A stretch of 9,538 nucleotides of DNA from an uncultured Clostridia bacterium (GCA_944349915.1 CALVNU010000024.1:1-9538); one strand, 5' to 3'; positions 1-5,949 are shown, numbered from the stretch's first letter. Translations and numbers: made by a program. Notes: generated from the sequence alone by a model not told the origin.

Positions 1-20
1 TACCATTGAGCCACACCAGC
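1..20 (-). tRNA. 5' end of a tRNA, cut by the window edge (probably tRNA-Thr)
   Basis: On the minus strand the first 20 bases of a tRNA are visible: a 7-base acceptor strand, T8, G10, the A14 position and the GG of the D loop. The anticodon lies outside the window. The opening GCTGGTG and D-arm resemble clostridial tRNA-Thr(TGT), and a Thr gene after Phe would fit such clusters, but the identity is an inference. It is the last visible member of the minus-strand tRNA cluster. Confidence 0.55.
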
Positions 21-107
21 AAGAATTGCCTCTATAAATAAAAGCCTTTTTGTCATAAGACGAATCGATCTTTCGTTTAAAAGATTTTTTTCGTTCTGTA
101 ACCTTTT

Positions 108-177
108 GTGTCTTAAAGTGGAATCGAACCCTCTCTTTCAAGAGATTTGGGTGGTCCCGATCCACCTTTGCCACTTT
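108..177 (-). pseudogene. tRNA-like remnant; partial duplicate of the tRNA-Phe 3' end
   Basis: Positions 108-130 match 180-202, the T arm and acceptor end of tRNA-Phe, at 20 of 23 positions, and all three differences are transitions. Read on the minus strand, the element also folds like a reduced tRNA. Outer arms AAAGTGG (171-177) and CCACTTT (115-121) pair over 7 bp. A GGTGG/CCACC stem (150-154 with 162-166) holds a 7-base loop, as an anticodon arm would. A second hairpin lies at 132-145. No normal D arm can be drawn, the T stem is mostly unpaired and the terminal CCA is absent. A working canonical tRNA is therefore unlikely. It is best read as a decayed or recombined tRNA copy lying between tRNA-Phe and the next tRNA; a small structured RNA is the alternative. 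Confidence 0.4.
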
Positions 178-253
178 TGGTGCCCTAAGGTGGAATCGAA
201 CCACCGACACAAGGATTTTCAGTCCTTTGCTCTGCCGACTGAGCTATCAGGGC
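178..253 (-). tRNA. tRNA-Phe (GAA)
   Basis: A complete 76-base cloverleaf on the minus strand with encoded CCA (178-180). The acceptor GCCCTGA pairs with TTAGGGC, the anticodon loop CTGAAAA carries GAA, and the T arm is GGTGG-TTCGATT-CCACC. It is separated from the upstream tRNA-Asp by about 235 bases, much longer than the other gaps in the cluster, so it may depend on read-through or on an unrecognised local promoter. Confidence 0.95.
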
Positions 254-443
254 TTAATTCTTATAAGATAGTGACGGAAGATTTAAAAATTGGGGAGGAT
301 AGAAAATTAGGATAATTAGATAATGATTTTTTCCGTACAAACTTATCTTATAAAATCTAAGGAAGTTTGAAATCTTAGAATTAACTTCCCCTTTTAACAT
401 CAGCATTTGCAATTTAAATTGACTAGCTTCTGTTAAAATAATC
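254..443. other. long spacer between tRNA-Asp and tRNA-Phe, no convincing gene
   Basis: This AT-rich spacer contains a 63-codon minus-strand reading frame starting with TTG inside the neighbouring hairpin and ending one base before tRNA-Phe. It has no ribosome binding site and no family that I recognise, so I do not call it a gene. No clear promoter for tRNA-Phe was found. Confidence 0.4.
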
Positions 444-473
444 AATCTAGCAATAAGTGCTAGATTATTTTTT
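444..473. terminator. hairpin inside the tRNA cluster, terminator-like
   Basis: Perfect 9-bp arms AATCTAGCA (444-452) and TGCTAGATT (458-466) enclose a 5-base loop. On the plus strand six T residues follow (468-473), which would make a plausible intrinsic terminator, but no plus-strand gene precedes it. On the minus strand it lies about 20 bases after the CCA of tRNA-Asp and is followed by a weaker T-rich tract (ATTATTTT). It could attenuate transcription between Asp and Phe or guide 3' processing; direction is unresolved. Confidence 0.45.
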
Positions 474-487
474 GACCCTTTCGGGCA

Positions 488-564
488 TGGCGACTCGAAT
501 GGGGCTCGAACCCACGACCTCCAGCGTGACAGGCTGGCGTTCTAACCAACTGAACTACCGAGCC
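488..564 (-). tRNA. tRNA-Asp (GTC)
   Basis: A 77-base cloverleaf on the minus strand with encoded CCA (488-490) and G73. The acceptor GGCTCGG pairs with TCGAGTC (including G-T pairs), the anticodon loop CTGTCAC carries GTC, and the T arm is GTGGG-TTCGAGC-CCCAT. G73 and the GTC anticodon are the expected Asp identity elements. It is third in the transcription unit, 37 bases after the CAT tRNA. Confidence 0.95.
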
Positions 565-601
565 ACATAAAATGTGACATTTTCCTTAACCAAATCTATC
601 T

Positions 602-678
602 TGGTGGGCCTTCAGGGACTCGAACCCCGGACCGACCGGTTATGAGCCGGTTGCTCTAACCAACTGAGCTAAAGGCCC
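602..678 (-). tRNA. tRNA with CAT anticodon (elongator Met or Ile2)
   Basis: A 77-base cloverleaf on the minus strand with encoded CCA. The acceptor GGGCCTT pairs with GAGGCCC-like 3' bases, and the anticodon loop CTCATAA carries CAT. Base pair 1-72 is G-C, which excludes initiator tRNA-fMet. The body (CTTTAGCTCAGTTGGTTAGAG and the GGCTCATAACC anticodon arm) resembles what I recall of the Bacillus minor Ile2 tRNA, whose C34 is converted to lysidine. Elongator Met remains possible, because the two classes cannot be separated safely by eye. A covariance model for CAT isotypes would decide. Confidence 0.9.
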
Positions 679-704
679 ATAAGAAGAGTCAAACTCGTTA
701 AGGA

Positions 705-780
705 TGGTCGGGGTGGAGAGGTTCGAACTCCCGACCTCATGGTCCCAAACCACGCGCGCTACCAACTGCGCTACACCCCG
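705..780 (-). tRNA. tRNA-Pro (TGG)
   Basis: A 76-base cloverleaf on the minus strand with encoded CCA (705-707). The acceptor CGGGGTG pairs with CACCCCG, the discriminator is A, and the anticodon loop TTTGGGA carries TGG. It is the first gene of the cluster: its 5' end lies about 13 to 15 bases from the predicted transcription start of the promoter at 801-829. Confidence 0.95.
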
Positions 781-800
781 TAAATTAAGTTTGCGAAGAT

Positions 801-829
801 ATTTTAATATAAATAACAAAATATGTCAA
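801..829 (-). promoter_or_regulatory. consensus sigma-A promoter of the tRNA cluster
   Basis: On the minus strand a perfect -35 TTGACA (824-829), a 17-base spacer and -10 TAAAAT (801-806) lie just upstream of tRNA-Pro. The strength and spacing are typical of stable-RNA promoters. Transcription should start near 793-795. Confidence 0.9.
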
Positions 830-1145
830 GAAAAAACGCAAAAATTTTTTATTTTTTTTAACTTTATCGGTTAGATTGCAATAAGTTTGTTCTCCCCCAT
901 ATATAAAGCCTAAAAAAACAGCCTTGCGGGGAAGAAAAACTTATACAATCCATGGAAAAACTTATAAAACCATAAAGATAAAAAACTTGATAAAGTTATG
1001 TTGCTATAAAACTATAAAAATTCTATCCAAATTTGCCACTCTAATATTGCTTGTAATTCAAATTAGGCCAGTTTCCACTCAAAAGCCACTTCTTCCCGAT
1101 TGAGCAACTTCCAATATATATTTATGCGGCCAATTCTGCGTTTGT
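830..1145. other. AT-rich intergenic region, no gene recognised
   Basis: This gap holds the sequence upstream of the tRNA promoter and downstream of the hydrolase/phosphoesterase gene. It shows two imperfect direct copies of an AAAAACTTATA(C/A)AA-CCAT motif (about 935-980) and a C5/G4 pair of arms (about 893-929) that is too loose to call a terminator. On the minus strand about 1012-1145 has a partly open frame broken by one TAA, possibly a decayed coding remnant. No clear terminator for the 1146 gene was found. Confidence 0.5.
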
Positions 1146-2549
1146 TTAATCTGCAAAATTGTCATCACCCCAATTATCGGTGGTTACAAATTTGATAAAA
1201 AACTGCATATCTTTGCGACTAATAGGCATGCCTTTATGATAATTTGCTGCAACATTAATACCCATTCTCTTTATAGGCTTTAAAGAATGCACATGCCCAA
1301 AAAAGTTGACCATATTTGGCTTTGTTTTTGATGGATAATGGTTCATATACACATCTATGCCAAAAATCTTTTTGTCTAGCATAATGCCATCTTTATAAAC
1401 ATCGGCAAATCCAAGATTTTTAAGTTTTTGTCTAAACTGTTCAAAACTCTCATCTTTCTCAAGTTTATCATGATTGCCACAGATTAAGTAAACTTTGCCA
1501 TTTAGCCGTTTGATAACATTATAATCGCCAAAATCACCTAAATGGTACACAATGTCCTTTTTAGAAACAACGCTGTTCCAATTTTTGACAAGTGTTTCTG
1601 TCATTTCTTCTTTAGTTTTAAAACCAAACTGTTTGATTTTATACTTTCGCGGGTCATTAAAATGGGTGTCGGAAATAAAGAAATAGTTTGTTGGCGCAAA
1701 GTTGTTTGAAAGCCTAATAAGTTTTTTTGAAAAATCTTTCCACACCCCTTCTATTGATTTTAAGTCATATACATAATTGACAAGTTTGTTCATAGAAGTT
1801 TTTGTAAAATCTTTTAAAAGCAAGTTAACAGGCAAGCGTTTAACATAACAAACATCTGGGTCAATAAGATATGCCACAGGCAGAAGACTATACATTCTGC
1901 AAAACTCATCTCTAAAATCAATGTTTTCGGTCAATCTTTTATATAGATAGTTTCCTAGTTGATTTACCGCAACATCTTCCTTTATTTTTTCATAGGTTAT
2001 AGCAAAAAGTTTTCCAGTATAACTTGGAAATACAGTAAGCGATGCGGTTGATTTTGCAACAATTTCAAAAGCCCGCCTGTCCGTTATATAGTTTACATCT
2101 GTAAATTCTTGATGAAATATATGTCTAAGCCCCAGCCACAAAATATTCAAATTTTTGGCAATAGAAGGTTTTTTTTCAATGGCAATAGCAACATTTGTAA
2201 GCGAGCCTAAACATACTATAGTTGTGTTTGCATGGCTGGCAAGTTCTATAATCTTATCAACCGCAGGAGATGTGTGAGTGTACAGTTCATCACAAAAACC
2301 ACAACTCCCCTCAAAGCAAATGTCATAATCTTTAAAACCTATATAACGCATAACACGATGCGCCTCAAGTTCATTTTCAAGTTGAGTGTCTTTCAAAGTT
2401 AAGCCTTTATATTTAAAAGGCGCCAAAGTGATTGCTTGAACATCTAAAGATGAGTCGGCAAATGCATAGCAAAGTGCAAGATTGTCTTCTACAGTGTTGC
2501 CACAATCCAAATCTATAACAATTTTTCTTGGTGTTTTTTCTTTTTTCAT
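1146..2549 (-). CDS. nucleoside-hydrolase-like domain fused to a metallophosphoesterase
   Basis: A 467-residue, two-domain protein. Residues about 8-285 look like an inosine-uridine nucleoside hydrolase: D13-L-D15-C-G-N-T-V-E21-D22 at the metal/ribose site, the L-G-S-L-T-N strand (114-119), N153 in the ribose-binding segment and the V-A-Y-L-I-D-P motif (225-231). Two key features are altered. The usual Asp-Asp pair is Glu-Asp, and the usual His-Asp just before P-L-A-V-A is Tyr220-Ser221, so a catalytic His and a calcium-binding Asp are missing. Residues about 288-467 form a calcineurin-like phosphoesterase of the COG4186 type with all ligands in place: D294-x-H296, G-D339, G-N359-H360-D361, H404 and G-H419-V-H421. 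The ATG is preceded by AGGATAGGATA, a good SD. No signal peptide or membrane segment is seen, so it should be cytoplasmic. The phosphoesterase half is probably active; nucleoside cleavage by the first half is doubtful, and it may bind a nucleoside or nucleotide ligand instead. The physiological substrate is unknown. It is transcribed divergently from the dehydrogenase gene. Confidence 0.88.
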   Translation of the reverse strand: MKKEKTPRKIVIDLDCGNTVEDNLALCYAFADSSLDVQAITLAPFKYKGLTLKDTQLENELEAHRVMRYIGFKDYDICFEGSCGFCDELYTHTSPAVDKIIELASHANTTIVCLGSLTNVAIAIEKKPSIAKNLNILWLGLRHIFHQEFTDVNYITDRRAFEIVAKSTASLTVFPSYTGKLFAITYEKIKEDVAVNQLGNYLYKRLTENIDFRDEFCRMYSLLPVAYLIDPDVCYVKRLPVNLLLKDFTKTSMNKLVNYVYDLKSIEGVWKDFSKKLIRLSNNFAPTNYFFISDTHFNDPRKYKIKQFGFKTKEEMTETLVKNWNSVVSKKDIVYHLGDFGDYNVIKRLNGKVYLICGNHDKLEKDESFEQFRQKLKNLGFADVYKDGIMLDKKIFGIDVYMNHYPSKTKPNMVNFFGHVHSLKPIKRMGINVAANYHKGMPISRKDMQFFIKFVTTDNWGDDNFAD

Positions 2550-2567
2550 TATCCTATCCTAAAAATA

Positions 2568-2595
2568 ATTATAACATAAAGGAAGAACAAAACAA
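2568..2595 (-). promoter_or_regulatory. promoter of the hydrolase/phosphoesterase gene
   Basis: On the minus strand an extended -10 TG-T-TATAAT (hexamer at 2568-2573) lies 18 bases upstream of the ATG. A weak -35 TTGTTT (2590-2595) is spaced 16 bases away. The 5' leader would be only about 10-15 bases, enough for the SD. Confidence 0.6.
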
Positions 2596-2622
2596 AATAT
2601 TTAACAAATTTTTTAAAAGATT

Positions 2623-2650
2623 TTGCGAAGTATTTGCGTTATGATATAAT
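2623..2650 (+). promoter_or_regulatory. promoter of the dehydrogenase gene
   Basis: An extended -10 TG-A-TATAAT (hexamer at 2645-2650) with a partial -35 TTGCGA (2623-2628), 16-base spacer. It is back to back with the minus-strand promoter at 2568-2595, so the two divergent genes share a regulatory region of about 120 bases. Confidence 0.65.
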
Positions 2651-2671
2651 ACTACTATAGAGAGGTGCTTT

Positions 2672-3409
2672 ATGTTGAGAAAAACGGTATTTATAACTGG
2701 TGGCTCCGGCGGAATTGGAAGCGCCACCGCTTTAAAATTTGCAAAAGAAGGATATAATATTGCAACAACCTTTTTGACAGGAAGTGTTTCGGAACTTCAA
2801 AAACAATGCGAAAGTTATGGCGTTGAATTTGAGGCTTATAAAATGGACCTTCGCGATGAGCAATCTATCAATCAAGTCTTTGATAAAGTTTTTAAAAAAT
2901 TTGATTATGTTGACGCCGTTGTGTGCAATGCTGGAAAAGCCGATTTTGAAATGCTTTTTGCAGATGTCCCTTTAAACAATATTGACGAACTTTTAAATTG
3001 CAATTTGCGAGGAACAATTTTATGCAATCAACAAGCGTTTAAAAGATTTATTAAACAAAAACATGGTTCCATTGTCAATGTAACCTCTATTTTTGGTATT
3101 AATGGTGGTCCTTGTGAAGCCGTTTATTCTGCAACCAAAGGAGGTATTATTGGATTAACAAAGGCAGTTGCTATGGAAGGTGCTCCATATAAAATAAGGG
3201 TTAACGCTGTTGCACCTGGCTATATTGACACCAAAATGACTGCTCATTTTTCAAAAGAAGAAAAGCAACATGCGATTTCTATGACACCGCTTGCAAGAAT
3301 TGGACAAGGTGATGATGTTGCAGAGGCTATTTTCTTTCTTGCTTCCAATAATTCTTCCTTCATCACGGGAGAAGTTCTCACAGTTTCTGGCGGTGTGCTT
3401 CGATTTTAA
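2672..3409 (+). CDS. FabG-like short-chain dehydrogenase/reductase (SDR)
   Basis: A 245-residue classical SDR of normal length. The Rossmann dinucleotide motif T-G-G-S-G-G-I-G spans residues 9-16, D59-L is the adenine-binding position, and N-A-G lies at 86-88. The catalytic tetrad is complete: N111, S139, Y152 and K156 (Y-S-A-T-K). P-G-Y-I-D-T-K follows the active site, and the C-terminus ends in the family's S-F-I-T-G-E-V-L-x-V-S-G-G. It should be a soluble NAD(P)H-dependent oxidoreductase. It resembles 3-oxoacyl-ACP reductase, but no other fatty-acid genes are nearby and the substrate cannot be assigned. An SD GAGGTG ends 4 bases before the ATG. It is the only gene on the plus strand in the window and ends at a strong terminator (3462-3487). 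Confidence 0.92.
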   Translation: MLRKTVFITGGSGGIGSATALKFAKEGYNIATTFLTGSVSELQKQCESYGVEFEAYKMDLRDEQSINQVFDKVFKKFDYVDAVVCNAGKADFEMLFADVPLNNIDELLNCNLRGTILCNQQAFKRFIKQKHGSIVNVTSIFGINGGPCEAVYSATKGGIIGLTKAVAMEGAPYKIRVNAVAPGYIDTKMTAHFSKEEKQHAISMTPLARIGQGDDVAEAIFFLASNNSSFITGEVLTVSGGVLRF

Positions 3410-3461
3410 TATAACAGCATATATTGCGATAATTAACAACACCAACACCAGCGCCCATTGT

Positions 3462-3487
3462 GCCTTCTTTTTAAAGAAGGCTTTTTT
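3462..3487 (+). terminator. intrinsic terminator of the SDR gene
   Basis: A perfect 9-bp stem GCCTTCTTT/AAAGAAGGC with a 2-base loop is followed directly by six T residues. It lies 52 bases after the stop codon. Confidence 0.9.
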
Positions 3488-3510
3488 GTGCCCCAAAGTG
3501 CTTTGGGCGC

Positions 3511-3546
3511 AAAAAAAACAAACTCGCAACTAAAAGCGAGTTTGTT
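3511..3546 (-). terminator. intrinsic terminator of the DivIVA-domain gene
   Basis: On the minus strand a perfect 11-bp stem AACAAACTCGC/GCGAGTTTGTT with an 8-base loop is followed by six T residues. It lies about 48 bases after the stop codon of the 3595-4326 gene. Confidence 0.85.
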
Positions 3547-3594
3547 CAATGGGCGCACTTTACCAATGCAAAAATTTAAAAACGTGCCCACATG

Positions 3595-4326
3595 CTAGTT
3601 ATCATTATTCCCACCATAAAAATCAAAAGCCTTCATAATTTCTTCCAAACTTTGCGTTGGACTAACCGCTTCTTTAAGGTCAAATCCACTCGATTGAATT
3701 TTCATAGTTCTCTCATTTTCTTCTGGTCTGGTGCTTAAAAACTTATCTACCAAATTATCATACTTGTCCCCTTCTTTAAGTTCCATTTCGGTAACAGGCT
3801 TAATCATGTTTTTCCCACTGCGTTCGATATGGACTTCTCTAACAGGTTCTGGTTTATCTTTTTTGTATTGTTGCATTTTATTGAGCAAAATTCTCATACT
3901 GTCGTTATCAGAAACAGAATTGATAGGCACATCATCGGTTTTTTTGTCTTGATTTAAAATTTTCGATATATCTTTTAAAAGTTGTTTATAAGAAGTATTG
4001 TGTTCCACTCCCGGATATTTGTTTTTCAATTCTTCAAAAAAGGCTAAAATTTGTTGGTAAACAAGTTTGAATTGTTCAGCCCGCAAATTTTCAAGATTTT
4101 TTGCCCCTTCATCTTGGAATTTTTTGTATGATTCAAGCACTGCTATAATATTTTTTTGGCGATTTTCCACTTCTTCTGTGTGGTTTTTAACTTCCAAAAG
4201 TTTGCGTTCAGATGCAATAACCTTTAATTTTTCTTCCATTATAGAGGCTTCATACTCTTTTTTTAAATTTGCAATGTATTTGTCAACTTCGCTTTTACTA
4301 TAGCCATTAATTTCGTTTGAAAACAT
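3595..4326 (-). CDS. DivIVA-domain coiled-coil protein
   Basis: A 243-residue protein. Residues 2-26 match the DivIVA N-terminal signature (I-N-G-Y-S-K-S-E-V-D-K-Y-I followed by basic and acidic residues). A long Lys/Glu-rich segment, predicted coiled coil, runs to about residue 110. The rest is charged and probably disordered, and I recognise no domain in it. DivIVA/GpsB relatives bind the membrane through the N-terminal tip, oligomerise through the coiled coil and recruit cell-division, wall-synthesis or polarity proteins. The specific partner here is not known, and the C-terminal half differs from classical DivIVA and GpsB. A GAGGAG SD overlaps the upstream stop codon and ends 4 bases before the ATG. 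The gap to the upstream membrane-protein gene is 7 bases, so the two are almost certainly translated from one mRNA. Confidence 0.82.
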   Translation of the reverse strand: MFSNEINGYSKSEVDKYIANLKKEYEASIMEEKLKVIASERKLLEVKNHTEEVENRQKNIIAVLESYKKFQDEGAKNLENLRAEQFKLVYQQILAFFEELKNKYPGVEHNTSYKQLLKDISKILNQDKKTDDVPINSVSDNDSMRILLNKMQQYKKDKPEPVREVHIERSGKNMIKPVTEMELKEGDKYDNLVDKFLSTRPEENERTMKIQSSGFDLKEAVSPTQSLEEIMKAFDFYGGNNDN

Positions 4327-4333
4327 AAACTCC

Positions 4334-4822
4334 TCACTTTTGCGTCATACTACTTAATACAAATATTAACACAGAAAACAACAAAATTGCAACAAAAAAT
4401 GCTAAAGGAAGCACTTTTTTTTGAAAGAAAAAGGTAAATATTGCACAAAAAAGAAAGAAAATAAAAGATGTTGCATGTAATCTGTTGTTAAAAAGCATAT
4501 AACTTACAAGGCAGGCAAACGCAAATGCCATAAGAATAAAAGATGGATAAACATATAAAATACCCATAAAAAAACAATAAAAATATCCACCGCCAACAGC
4601 GAGCATGAGCGCCCCAAAAAAATAGGAACTGTCTATTCTCAAAAAGCCTCCCCTTAATAAAACGCAAAACCCTGCTTCCATAAGGAAGGCGAAAAACCAA
4701 AAATCTTTAAAATTTGAAAAAAATATAAAATATATGCTTGTAAAACAAAATAGTATAAAAGCCAGCACAAAAGATACTTGCAAGATTGTCGACTTCTTTA
4801 TTTTAAATATTCGCGATTTCAT
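4334..4822 (-). CDS. small multi-pass membrane protein of unknown function
   Basis: A 162-residue, very Phe-rich protein with about five predicted membrane segments (about 13-34, 39-56, 65-90, 92-110 and 116-157, the last perhaps two). A short basic N-terminus (M-K-S-R-I-F-K-I-K-K) suggests a cytoplasmic start. I recognise no family. The chosen ATG lacks a clear SD; only a GGG about 13 bases upstream is visible. It directly precedes the DivIVA-domain gene with a 7-base gap, so a role as its membrane partner, or in the cell envelope, is a reasonable guess from position alone. No good promoter was found between it and the lgt terminator, so expression may depend on read-through from lgt. Confidence 0.75.
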   Translation of the reverse strand: MKSRIFKIKKSTILQVSFVLAFILFCFTSIYFIFFSNFKDFWFFAFLMEAGFCVLLRGGFLRIDSSYFFGALMLAVGGGYFYCFFMGILYVYPSFILMAFAFACLVSYMLFNNRLHATSFIFFLFCAIFTFFFQKKVLPLAFFVAILLFSVLIFVLSSMTQK

Positions 4823-4862
4823 AATAATATTTTGCCCAAATATTTATATTTTAAAAATAAAC

Positions 4863-4899
4863 AAAAAACTTTACCTAATGCTTTGGCAAGGTAAAGTTT
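4863..4899 (-). terminator. terminator overlapping the lgt stop codon
   Basis: On the minus strand an 11-bp perfect stem AAACTTTACCT/AGGTAAAGTTT (4889-4899 with 4866-4876) is followed by a T tract. Its first arm includes two bases of the lgt TAA stop codon, so the terminating ribosome could hinder folding and allow read-through into the 4334-4822 gene. Confidence 0.8.
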
Positions 4900-5914
4900 A
4901 TTCTTCTTTATTAACTTTGTTCTCTTTATTATTTTCTTCATCTTGTTGAGATGATTTTGTCGCCTTCTCCTGTTCTTTTGGTGCAAAGCTATTCTGCTTT
5001 TCTTGAAGGCGCTTTTGCTTTGCCTCATTTTTTTGTTTTGCTTTTAATTCTCTTTTTTGTTGCAACTGCTGTTTTTTCTCTTTCTGTTTTGCCTCATACT
5101 GCGCAAGTTGTGCCGTCCAAACTGGTTTGAGTTCTGCAACTGGTTTGATTTTTTTATACTTTACCAACATAAAACTTGTAAATATCATAACCACGCCTGC
5201 AACGATAAGCAAAATACTCAAAAGTTGAGAAACTTTTATAGTGCCAATATACAAACTGTCGCCACGCAAAGCCTCAATCCACGCCCTGCCTATGCCATAA
5301 AGAATAAAATACATTGCAATAGAAGAGCCTCGATATCTATATTTATCCTTTCGAAGCAGAATTAATAAAATTGCAAACACTATAAAGTTCCAAATGCTTT
5401 CATAAAAGAAAGTTGACAAATGCCATTCTCCATTAATGATTGTTGAAAGTGGAAACCACATAAGGCTTTCATCGGTAACTTCAATGCCATAGCAACAACC
5501 AGCAAAATAGCAACCGATTCTTCCTATAGCCTGCCCTAAAATAAGGCTTGGAGCAATCACATCTGCCACATCAAGAAAGTTCTTTTTATGGATAAGACAG
5601 AAAAGCGCCACGCCAATTGCTCCGCCAATAACTCCGCCATAAACTGCAAGTCCTCCGTCCCAGATGCGCAATGCTTCAACAAAAGTGTAAGTATGGGCGC
5701 TAAAAATAACATAATATATACGCGCGCCAACAATGGCAAGTGGTAGCACATAGCAAGCCGCCAAAATAAAATCGTCAACAGTAAGTCCGCGCAATTTTGC
5801 ATTTTTGCAGGCAACAAAAACGCCAAGCGCCATACCAATGGCGATTATAAGCCCATAATAAGATATTTCAATACCAAATAAAAACAGAGAATGTGCTGTA
5901 AAACCAAATAACAT
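4898..5914 (-). CDS. lgt: prolipoprotein diacylglyceryl transferase with an unusual C-terminal tail
   Basis: A 338-residue membrane enzyme that transfers diacylglycerol from phosphatidylglycerol to the lipobox Cys of prolipoproteins, the first step of lipoprotein maturation. The Lgt hallmarks are present in order: Y-Y-G-L (19-22), G-A-R-I-Y-Y (63-68), W-D-G-G-L-A-V-Y-G-G (85-94), the signature G-R132-I-G-C-Y-F-A-G-C-C-Y-G (131-143), S-T-F-F-Y-E (about 167-172) and Y-G-I-G-R-A-W-I-E (about 207-215). About seven membrane segments end near residue 253. Residues about 256-338 form a Lys/Gln/Glu-rich tail, which explains why the protein is longer than the 250-290 residues usual for the family. The signature has Cys residues where E. 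coli has N and E; I believe this is a Gram-positive variant. The ATG lies only 6 bases from a consensus -10 box and has no SD, so a leaderless mRNA is expected. Confidence 0.95.
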   Translation of the reverse strand: MLFGFTAHSLFLFGIEISYYGLIIAIGMALGVFVACKNAKLRGLTVDDFILAACYVLPLAIVGARIYYVIFSAHTYTFVEALRIWDGGLAVYGGVIGGAIGVALFCLIHKKNFLDVADVIAPSLILGQAIGRIGCYFAGCCYGIEVTDESLMWFPLSTIINGEWHLSTFFYESIWNFIVFAILLILLRKDKYRYRGSSIAMYFILYGIGRAWIEALRGDSLYIGTIKVSQLLSILLIVAGVVMIFTSFMLVKYKKIKPVAELKPVWTAQLAQYEAKQKEKKQQLQQKRELKAKQKNEAKQKRLQEKQNSFAPKEQEKATKSSQQDEENNKENKVNKEE

Positions 5915-5920
5915 ACATTT

Positions 5921-5949
5921 ATTTTATGCAATTATCAAAAAAATGTCAA
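5921..5949 (-). promoter_or_regulatory. consensus promoter giving a leaderless lgt transcript
   Basis: On the minus strand -35 TTGACA (5944-5949), a 17-base spacer and -10 TAAAAT (5921-5926). Only 6 bases separate the -10 box from the lgt ATG, so transcription should start at or next to the A of the start codon. It lies 20 bases beyond the stop codon side of the Rho-like gene (gap 5915-5968). Confidence 0.82.

Larger units (their letters stand above)
3451..3556. repeat. nested palindrome block between convergent genes
   Basis: An outer 10-bp perfect inverted repeat (3451-3460 with 3547-3556) encloses three adjacent hairpins. These are a 9-bp stem (3462-3470/3473-3481), a long stem with one bulge and one G-T pair (3482-3498/3501-3516) and an 11-bp stem (3517-3527/3536-3546). 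Almost all of the 106 bases pair. The first and third hairpins are terminators pointing in opposite directions, and the central hairpin pairs the T tract of one with the A tract that encodes the T tract of the other. Confidence 0.7.

Noticed and set aside
61..100. ATCTTT/AAAGAT hairpin followed by a T run on the plus strand
   Set aside because: Its stem is short and AT-rich, there is no plus-strand gene upstream, and it lies within a minus-strand tRNA cluster.
254..445. 63-codon minus-strand frame between tRNA-Asp and tRNA-Phe
   Set aside because: It starts with TTG inside a hairpin stem, has no SD, ends one base from a tRNA gene and matches no family that I recognise.
3251..3529. 92-codon minus-strand frame across the SDR end and terminator
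   Set aside because: It overlaps a well-supported SDR gene and runs through the terminator hairpins; it has no family signal.
4823..4862. Dedicated promoter for the small membrane protein
   Set aside because: TATAAA- and TAAAAT-like hexamers occur in this AT-rich stretch, but none has a -35 match at acceptable spacing.
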